Positions 26,890 to 32,244 of a stretch of DNA of 32,244 bases are shown piece after piece. The position numbers and the translations under genes were made by a program. The stretch is from assembly GCF_000177335.1 (NCBI RefSeq), contig NZ_ADFP01000129.1, positions 1 to 32,244 on the forward strand, in the 5' to 3' direction. Under the pieces are notes generated by a model. That model ran no database searches. It had not been told where the DNA came from and saw only the letters and a list, made by a program, of their open reading frames with translations. How positions within the stretch are numbered: the first letter of the stretch is position 1; each line of letters opens with the position of its first letter. Source of the stretch: Pyramidobacter piscolens W5455 (GTDB lineage: Bacteria; Synergistota; Synergistia; Synergistales; Dethiosulfovibrionaceae).

Positions 26890-28347
26890 ATGAAAATACT
26901 GAAAAAATATCGCGATGTGGTGCTGGGGATTGTGATCGGCGCGGTCCTCATGACTCTTATCCCCGTGGGATACGCCAGCAAGGGGGAATTGTCACAGGTT
27001 GCTCCTTTCTCGACTGATTCGCTGTGGCTCCTGAAACAGGCACGCGTTATTGTCGAGGCTTATCAGGTCGATGCGGCAAGCAATGACATTGATGAGAGTG
27101 AAATGGTTCATGGGGCCATGCGCGGAATGCTGGGCGCGTGGAAAGACCCGTATACGCGTTTTCTCGATCCTCAGCAGTTGGAGGACGAGAAAACCTCCTT
27201 GGAGGGATCCTTCGGCGGTTTGGGAATCAATATCGCCAGCCGCGACGGGAAAATCCTCGTTATAAATCCTATTGAAGGCACGCCCGCCGATAAGGCCGGG
27301 CTGCGTCCCATGGACGAAATTGTCAGAGTGAACGATGATATCGTCATCGGCTGGGATCTCGACAAGGTCGTCAAATTGCTTCGCGGCGATCCCGGTACGG
27401 AAGTCTCCGTGGGGATCCGTCGCGCCGATACGGCCAGGCTGATCGATTTCAAGATTGTGCGTGACACGATCAAGATCGAGACCGTGCACTCGGAAATCCT
27501 CAGCGACGATATCGGTTACATTCGTCTGCGTCAGTTCATCAAAACCAGCGCGCCGGATGTCGGCAAGGCAGTCATCGATCTCAAAAACAAAAAGGCGAAG
27601 GGATTGATTCTCGATCTCAGGAATAATGGCGGCGGTTTGCTTGACTCCGCGCGCGATATCTGCGATCTGTTTATCGACGGCGGACTTGTCGTTTCGACGA
27701 AGGGGCGCGTTGATTCCGCGAACGAAGAGTTCTACGCGCATGAAGGCGTCCTCACTCAATTGCCCCTGGTCGTGCTGATCAACGAAGGCAGCGCCAGCGC
27801 CTCGGAGATCGTCTCCGGCGCTCTGCGCGACCGCAACGGCACGTTGCTGATCGGCGCCAAGAGTTTCGGCAAGGGATCCGTTCAGGTCCTTTTCAATCTT
27901 TCCGATGGGTCGGGGATGTTCGTGACGACGGCTCGTTATTTCACGCCGAAGGGAGTTCGCATTGACCACGTCGGGCTTTCTCCCGATATTTACGTGAAGT
28001 CCCTGTGGAGCGACGAAGACCGTGACGCGCCAGATTCAAACCAGGAAAACAAGGACAAGACGGAAAGGGCCGGCACGTCGAATGGGAAAACGGAGAATGG
28101 CTTGGGAGAAGAGAAAGACGCAAAAGGCGCCAAACTCCGCGATCCTCAACTCGACAAAGCGAAGGAGACTCTCTTGAAGCTGATTGCGGGAGAAAAACCG
28201 GAAACGCTGAGGGATCCCGTTCCTGAGCCCGTATCTTCCGATGTTTCCGTCATTTCCGCAGATCAGGGCAGCGGTGACGTTGACGTGAAGAGCGAACGCG
28301 ACGATAAGAGTTCGAATCCCGACAAGAAATCCGTTCTTGGCAAATGA
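26890..28347 (+). CDS. ctpA: C-terminal processing protease CtpA (S41 family) with PDZ domain
   Basis: The 485-residue protein has an N-terminal membrane segment (VVLGIVIGAVLMTLIPVGYA) and should work in the periplasm. The S41 N-part DESEMVHGAMRGMLGAWKDPYTRFLDP leads to a PDZ domain (about 100-185; GLGINIASRDGKILVINPIE). The protease core has LILDLRNNGGGLLDSA, INEGSASASEIVSGAL with catalytic Ser303, and GAKSFGKGSVQ with Lys328. The 25-residue Ser-Lys spacing matches E. coli Prc. The last ~110 residues are charged and low in complexity (SNQENKDKTERAGTSNGK), unusual for the family. Such proteases trim or degrade envelope proteins, including wall hydrolases, so a link to the neighbouring EnvC-like protein is plausible. 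It ends in an ATGA overlap with the next gene. Confidence 0.94.
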   Translation: MKILKKYRDVVLGIVIGAVLMTLIPVGYASKGELSQVAPFSTDSLWLLKQARVIVEAYQVDAASNDIDESEMVHGAMRGMLGAWKDPYTRFLDPQQLEDEKTSLEGSFGGLGINIASRDGKILVINPIEGTPADKAGLRPMDEIVRVNDDIVIGWDLDKVVKLLRGDPGTEVSVGIRRADTARLIDFKIVRDTIKIETVHSEILSDDIGYIRLRQFIKTSAPDVGKAVIDLKNKKAKGLILDLRNNGGGLLDSARDICDLFIDGGLVVSTKGRVDSANEEFYAHEGVLTQLPLVVLINEGSASASEIVSGALRDRNGTLLIGAKSFGKGSVQVLFNLSDGSGMFVTTARYFTPKGVRIDHVGLSPDIYVKSLWSDEDRDAPDSNQENKDKTERAGTSNGKTENGLGEEKDAKGAKLRDPQLDKAKETLLKLIAGEKPETLRDPVPEPVSSDVSVISADQGSGDVDVKSERDDKSSNPDKKSVLGK

Positions 28348-29315
28348 AGAATCCCTTCTGGGTTCTGGCGGCGGCGATCCCTTTTGCAGTCGTTTGCGTT
28401 TTTACAAACATGATGCACAATGGAGAGAGCGTACGGCGTCGAGAGGCAAGAAAAGCGGAGAACGCGGTCGTCTTGTCGGCGGAGGAGCGGCTGTGGCGTC
28501 CAGGGGCGTTCCCTTCTCTGGAAAAAACGCTGTCCTCGACGAAGAAAACGATTCTCGTGGCGGCCTCTTGGGTGGCGCGGCTCCAGTCGGCGGCGCTGCC
28601 AAAGAAAGGGAAGCCCGCCGCGGCGTCCCGACCTGGACTGGCCCTCGTCATTGATGACTTCGGCTATAATTACGGCATGGCCGAGCGTATCGCTCGTTTG
28701 AAACTGCGCGCGACATGGGCGATTATTCCCGGCACGCCGCACAGTCTCAAGATCGCTGAATATGCAGCCAAACAAGGGCAGCCCTTTCTGCTGCACGTGC
28801 CGATGCAGGCGCTGGGGGATCCGAACGGCGGACGCAATTATGTTATTGGGATTGACGTGCCGGAAAAGAAAATGGCCGAGTACCTTGCGTCGCTGCAGAA
28901 AGATTTTCCGCGTGCGATCGGCATTAACAATCACAGAGGGTCAAAGGCGACTTCCGACGCGCCGACAATGCGCCGATTTATGAAGGCGCTGTCGGCGACC
29001 CGGTGGGGTTTTCTGGACAGCCATACCAGCGGCAAGACGGTTGCCCAAAAAGTCGCTCTGGAATATCGTATCCCGGTCGTTCAAAACAAAGTTTTTATCG
29101 ACGGAACGACAGATTTATCCGCGATGAAGGCACAATTCAATGCTGCGCTTCGCCTGGCGAGAAAATATGGCAACGCTGTCGCGATTTGCCATGCGCGCGA
29201 GGGAACGCTCCCTTTTCTGGCTTACCTGAGCAAACTTGACCTAAACCCGGTGAAGCTGGTGACGGTAGACGAGATCTGGAATTCGCAGCAGTCCGTTAAG
29301 GAGGAAAAACAATGA
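28344..29315 (+). CDS. yibQ: Divergent polysaccharide deacetylase family protein (YibQ-like)
   Basis: ATG 28344 forms an ATGA overlap with ctpA. The 323-residue product has an N-terminal membrane anchor or signal (FWVLAAAIPFAVVCVF), a variable linker to about residue 90, then the NodB-like fold: GLALVIDDFGYNYGMAERIA, ATWAIIPGTPHSLKIAEYA, PFLLHVPMQALGDP, IGINNHRGSKATSD, GFLDSHTSGKTVAQKVA and VAICHAREGTLPFL. The histidine and aspartate residues in these motifs resemble the metal site of polysaccharide deacetylases. The substrate of YibQ proteins is not known. In many diderms, including E. coli, yibQ lies beside envC, so the gene order here is conserved. It ends in an ATGA overlap with purA. Confidence 0.9.
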   Translation: MKNPFWVLAAAIPFAVVCVFTNMMHNGESVRRREARKAENAVVLSAEERLWRPGAFPSLEKTLSSTKKTILVAASWVARLQSAALPKKGKPAAASRPGLALVIDDFGYNYGMAERIARLKLRATWAIIPGTPHSLKIAEYAAKQGQPFLLHVPMQALGDPNGGRNYVIGIDVPEKKMAEYLASLQKDFPRAIGINNHRGSKATSDAPTMRRFMKALSATRWGFLDSHTSGKTVAQKVALEYRIPVVQNKVFIDGTTDLSAMKAQFNAALRLARKYGNAVAICHAREGTLPFLAYLSKLDLNPVKLVTVDEIWNSQQSVKEEKQ

Positions 29316-30598
29316 AGGGCAAGATCGAGGCGCTTATCGGCGCTCAGTGGGGAGACGAAGGAAAGGGACGCGTCGTCGACTCCATCGGCTCAAGAGTGGA
29401 TATTTTCGCCCGCTATCAGGGCGGAGCGAACGCCGGCCATACCGTGTACGTCGACGGAGAGAAATACGTGTTTCGCCTTTTGCCTTCGGGAATGCTTTAT
29501 CCCGGCAAGACCTGCGTGATCGGCAACGGCGTCGTCATCGACCCCGAGCAGCTGTTGAAAGAATTGGGCGAACTGCGCGCCAGGGGAAAAGACCGCGCGT
29601 GCCTTCGCGTCAGCGGAGCGGCTCATGTGGTGATGCCGTACCATAAGCTTTTCGATCAGCTCCAGGAGGAATCCCGCGACAGCGAACATAAGATCGGCAC
29701 GACCGGACGCGGCATCGGCCCCTGTTATGTCGATAAATACACGCGCATTGGCATCCGCGTGGAAGATCTTTTGGACGAACATGTCCTGCGCGAAAAACTC
29801 GGCGTCGCTCTGGCCGAGAAGAACCGAATCCTTGCCGGCGTGTACGGCAAGGAGCCGTTGGCCCTCGATCCCATTTACGAACAGGCGTTCCAATGGGGCA
29901 AAGAACTTTCGCCTTATGTGGCGGACGTCTCGCTCGAGGTCTTCAACGCGCTCGAAAACGGCCAGACGGTGTTATGCGAAGGCGCGCAGGGCACGCTGCT
30001 CGACGTCGATCACGGAACGTATCCCATGGTGACGAGTTCCAATCCCGTTTCCTCGGGCGGCTGCATCGGTCTGGGAGTCGGCATGAAGTACGTGGACCGC
30101 GTCATCGGCGTGGCGAAAGCGTATCTGACCCGCGTCGGTTCGGGGCCGTTCCCGACGGAAGATTTCGGTCCCGAGGGAGAGGAGATCCGCCGCAGGGGCG
30201 GCGAATTCGGCGCCGTGACCGGACGCCCGCGCCGCTGCGGCTGGCTCGATCTCGTCGCGCTCCGTTACGCCGTGCGGGTGAACGGCTTCACCTGTCTGGC
30301 TCTGACCAAGCTCGATATCCTGACCGGCTTCAAAGAGCTCAAAGTCTGCAATTCGTACAAGGTCGGCGACAAAATCGTCGCGGATTTTCCGTCCGCCATC
30401 GCCAAGCTGGCTGAAGTCGAGCCCGTGTATTACTCGCTGCCCGGCTGGAGCGAAGACGTTTCGGCGGCGCGCGCCTTCGAAGATCTGCCGGAAAACGCCC
30501 GCAAATATGTGCAGCACATCGAGCAGGTCATCGGCGTCCCCGTCGTTCTGATCGGCGTCGGCCCCGATCGCGAGCAGCTCGTGCTGCGCGGATTGTGA
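29312..30598 (+). CDS. purA: Adenylosuccinate synthetase
   Basis: The 428-residue enzyme is the usual length and joins IMP and aspartate with GTP to give adenylosuccinate, the first committed step to AMP. Signatures: IGAQWGDEGKGRVVDSIG (P-loop-like GDEGKG with the catalytic aspartate), QGGANAGHTVYV (catalytic histidine), IGTTGRGIGPCYVDK, CEGAQGTLLDVDHGTYPMV and TGRPRRCGWLDLVALRYAV. AAGGAGGAAA lies before the ATG, which overlaps the yibQ stop (ATGA, 29312-29315). A purine gene at the end of an envelope operon is odd, and a convergent pur pair lies immediately downstream. It ends at the palindrome 30608-30667. Confidence 0.98.
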   Translation: MKGKIEALIGAQWGDEGKGRVVDSIGSRVDIFARYQGGANAGHTVYVDGEKYVFRLLPSGMLYPGKTCVIGNGVVIDPEQLLKELGELRARGKDRACLRVSGAAHVVMPYHKLFDQLQEESRDSEHKIGTTGRGIGPCYVDKYTRIGIRVEDLLDEHVLREKLGVALAEKNRILAGVYGKEPLALDPIYEQAFQWGKELSPYVADVSLEVFNALENGQTVLCEGAQGTLLDVDHGTYPMVTSSNPVSSGGCIGLGVGMKYVDRVIGVAKAYLTRVGSGPFPTEDFGPEGEEIRRRGGEFGAVTGRPRRCGWLDLVALRYAVRVNGFTCLALTKLDILTGFKELKVCNSYKVGDKIVADFPSAIAKLAEVEPVYYSLPGWSEDVSAARAFEDLPENARKYVQHIEQVIGVPVVLIGVGPDREQLVLRGL

Positions 30599-30607
30599 AA
30601 GACTCAT

Positions 30608-30667
30608 AAAAAATAAAATTGGGATGAGAAAACGAGTTCTCGTTTTCTCATCCCAATTTTATTTTTT
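30608..30667. terminator. Perfect-palindrome bidirectional terminator between purA and purE
   Basis: Perfect 29-base arms 30608-30636 and 30639-30667 leave a 2-base loop (TT). The outer arms are AAAAAATAAAA and TTTTATTTTTT, so either strand ends in a long T-run (T8 at 30662-30669 on plus). It begins 9 bases after purA and ends 8 bases before the purE stop, serving both convergent genes. Confidence 0.9.
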
Positions 30668-30675
30668 TTCGAAAA

Positions 30676-31203
30676 TCAACTCAGCGCTTCTTCGGGAGCC
30701 ATGGGCAAGTCGGCGAAGGTTTGGGCGTCGCGGCGCGACGAGCGCACCTTGGCCGCTTTTTCGTCGGCGTACGACTGCAGCTTTTCAGCGACGGCGCTGT
30801 CATGGGTGGAAACGATGCGCGCCGCCAGCAGCGCGGCGTTGGCGGCGCCGTTGATGCCGACGGAGGCCACGGGCACTCCGGGCGGCATCATCGCCGTGGA
30901 AAGCAGCGCGTCCATGCCGAGCAGCGTGCCCGATTCGACGGGGACCCCGATCACGGGCAGCGTCGTCTGCGCCGCCACGGCGCCGGGAAGGGCCGCGGAA
31001 AGTCCGGCCACGGCGACGATCGCTTCCAGGCCGCGAGGGCGCGCGTTTTGGGCGTAATGCGCCGCGTCTTCCGGCGTGCGGTGAGCCGAAGCGACGGTGA
31101 CCTCGAAAGGGATGCCGAGCTCGCGCAGCGTGGCGCCGATTTTTTGGGCGTGCGGCGCGTCGCTGGCGGAGCCGAGGATGATGCCGATTTTGGGATTGCT
31201 CAT
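30676..31203 (-). CDS. purE: N5-carboxyaminoimidazole ribonucleotide mutase (PurE)
   Basis: The 175-residue product starts KIGIILGSASDAPHAQKIG, the PurE G-S-x-S-D signature, and continues VTVASAHRTPEDAAHYAQNA (with the catalytic histidine of SAHR), IVAVAGLSAALPGAVAAQT, PVIGVPVESGTLLGMDALLS and MPPGVPVASVGINGAANAAL. It moves the carboxyl group in CAIR formation in purine synthesis, or acts as a carboxylase if the organism lacks PurK; sequence alone does not settle the class here. ATG (31203-31201) overlaps the purD stop by four bases (ATGA), so the two are coupled with purD upstream. The C-terminal tail of ~15 residues (QTFADLPMAPEEALS) is poorly conserved in type. Confidence 0.95.
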   Translation of the reverse strand: MSNPKIGIILGSASDAPHAQKIGATLRELGIPFEVTVASAHRTPEDAAHYAQNARPRGLEAIVAVAGLSAALPGAVAAQTTLPVIGVPVESGTLLGMDALLSTAMMPPGVPVASVGINGAANAALLAARIVSTHDSAVAEKLQSYADEKAAKVRSSRRDAQTFADLPMAPEEALS

Positions 31204-32244
31204 CTCAGTTCTCCTTGGGAGGAATTTTTTGCGAAGACCTGGTGACCGATGTCTTTTCGATACTGCATGCCTTGGAAATGAATTTTGCCGACGGCTTCGT
31301 AAGCGCGCTCCCGGGCCTGCCGCAGCGTGTCGCCGGTCGCCGCGACGCAGAGCGCGCGGCCGCCGGTCGCCATGATCTTGCCGTCCTGCGCGGACGTTCC
31401 CGCGTGGAACACGGTCACGCCCTCGACGGCGCCGGCGGCGTCAAGCCCGTGGATTTCCGCCGCGGCGGATGCGGCGGCGGGGTAGCCGGCGGAAGCGAGG
31501 ATCACGCAGAGGGCGTTTTTCGTTTCCTTCTGCCACGGGAAGGACGCCAGATCGCCATGGGCGACGCGCCAGCACAGATCGACCCAGTCGCCTTCGAACA
31601 GGGGCAGGAGCACTTCCGTTTCCGGATCGCCGAGGCGCACGTTGTACTCCAGCACTTTGGGCGTGCCGTCCGGGGCGATCATCAGGCCGACGTACAAAAC
31701 GCCGCGGTAATCGAGCTTTTCTTCTGCGAGGGCGGCGACGGACGGCTCGATGATTTCTCTGCGAACGCGCGCCATCAGCTCTTCCGTGACCCACGGCGCG
31801 GGCGCGTACGCGCCCATGCCGCCGGTGTTGGGGCCGAGATCGCCGTCGAGAAGGCGCTTGTGGTCCTGGCTGGTGCTGAGGAGCCGGTAGGCCGCGCCGT
31901 CGGTGACGACCATCAGCGACAGCTCGCGCCCGGGAAGCGCTTCTTCGATGACCAGCGTCTCGCCGGCGGCGCCGAGCTTTTTGCCGACGAGCATCTGCCG
32001 CGCCGCCTCGCGCGCGCCGTCGAGCGTGGGCTCGACGAAAACGCCCTTGCCGGCGGCCAGCCCCGAGGCCTTGACGATATAAGGACCGGAAAAATGGGAG
32101 AGGGCCTTTTCCGCTTCGTCCATCGTGCGGCACACGTAAAAGTCCGCGGTGGGAATGCGATGGCGCGCCATGAAATTCTTGGAGAATTCCTTGCTCGCTT
32201 CCAGCCGCGCGCCCGCGCCCGACGGGCCGAACACGGCCACGCCG
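31200..32244 (-). CDS. purD: Phosphoribosylamine-glycine ligase (PurD), 5' end outside the window
   Basis: The frame is open to the window edge, so the N-terminus is missing; compared with a typical length of about 420-430 residues, roughly 80 are lost. The visible part starts GVAVFGPSGAGARLEASKEF, then KNFMARHRIPTADFYVC, the ATP-grasp motifs PYIVKASGLAAGKGVFV, LVIEEALPGRELSLMVVTDG, STSQDHKRLLDGDLGPNTGG and MGAYAPAP, the metal-binding LEYNVRLGDPETEVLLPL, and the C-terminal PurD subdomain ending in KIHFQGMQYRKDIGHQVF. It makes glycinamide ribonucleotide from phosphoribosylamine, glycine and ATP. An apparent ATG/GTG start at 32240 is only an internal codon. purE follows with a 4-base overlap. 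Confidence 0.96.
   Translation of the reverse strand, partial: GVAVFGPSGAGARLEASKEFSKNFMARHRIPTADFYVCRTMDEAEKALSHFSGPYIVKASGLAAGKGVFVEPTLDGAREAARQMLVGKKLGAAGETLVIEEALPGRELSLMVVTDGAAYRLLSTSQDHKRLLDGDLGPNTGGMGAYAPAPWVTEELMARVRREIIEPSVAALAEEKLDYRGVLYVGLMIAPDGTPKVLEYNVRLGDPETEVLLPLFEGDWVDLCWRVAHGDLASFPWQKETKNALCVILASAGYPAAASAAAEIHGLDAAGAVEGVTVFHAGTSAQDGKIMATGGRALCVAATGDTLRQARERAYEAVGKIHFQGMQYRKDIGHQVFAKNSSQGELR

Overview
The window is a gene-dense, fairly GC-rich stretch of bacterial chromosome with ordinary housekeeping and envelope genes. No phage, transposon, CRISPR array or tRNA/rRNA gene is visible. The gene set points to an anaerobic diderm: a single-chain pyruvate:ferredoxin oxidoreductase, LPS export proteins (LptC-like, LptD), ribonuclease J, CsaB with its DUF5693 partner, and a tripartite tricarboxylate transporter. 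That mix of Gram-positive-like and outer-membrane genes fits Synergistota, perhaps a Pyramidobacter/Jonquetella-like organism. This is inference from gene content; no database search was possible.

Layout. Positions 1-120 hold the terminator of an unseen upstream gene. PFOR (531-4097) stands alone behind a ~400 bp upstream region with short repeats, and is followed by a terminator. A good sigma70-type promoter (4254-4281) starts a phosphate-related pair, a CYTH-like protein (4444-5028) and Ppx/GppA (5030-5950). It probably reads on into tctC-tctB-tctA (6018-9154), a Na/phosphate symporter (9195-10844) and phoU (10834-11604), ending at a long palindrome (11670-11739). The next operon (11966-16967) encodes a LysM-M23 peptidase, an unrecognised secreted repeat protein, an LptC-like protein and LptD. 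It ends in a palindrome shared with convergent greA (17211-17705, minus). greA is divergent from rnj (17830-19644).

From 19725 to 30598 eleven kilobases of plus-strand genes are packed with start/stop overlaps: uppP, maf, DUF5693 membrane protein, csaB, ftsE, ftsX, an EnvC-like M23 protein, a CtpA-type S41 protease, a YibQ-type deacetylase-fold protein and purA. Another perfect palindrome separates purA from convergent purD-purE (minus strand; purD is cut by the window end).

Functional themes. One half concerns energy and anion/phosphate handling (PFOR, CYTH/Ppx, TTT transporter, Na/Pi symporter, PhoU). The other concerns the envelope: LPS export, undecaprenyl phosphate recycling, pyruvylation of a surface polymer, and FtsEX-controlled peptidoglycan hydrolysis. 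I see no self-evident new defence or mobile system. The most interesting items are the secreted LYG-repeat protein, the CYTH-like/Ppx pair, an FtsEX-linked LytM protein with intact metal ligands, an RNA hairpin inside the tct operon whose wobble pairs reveal its strand, and a set of unrelated long perfect palindromes at operon ends.
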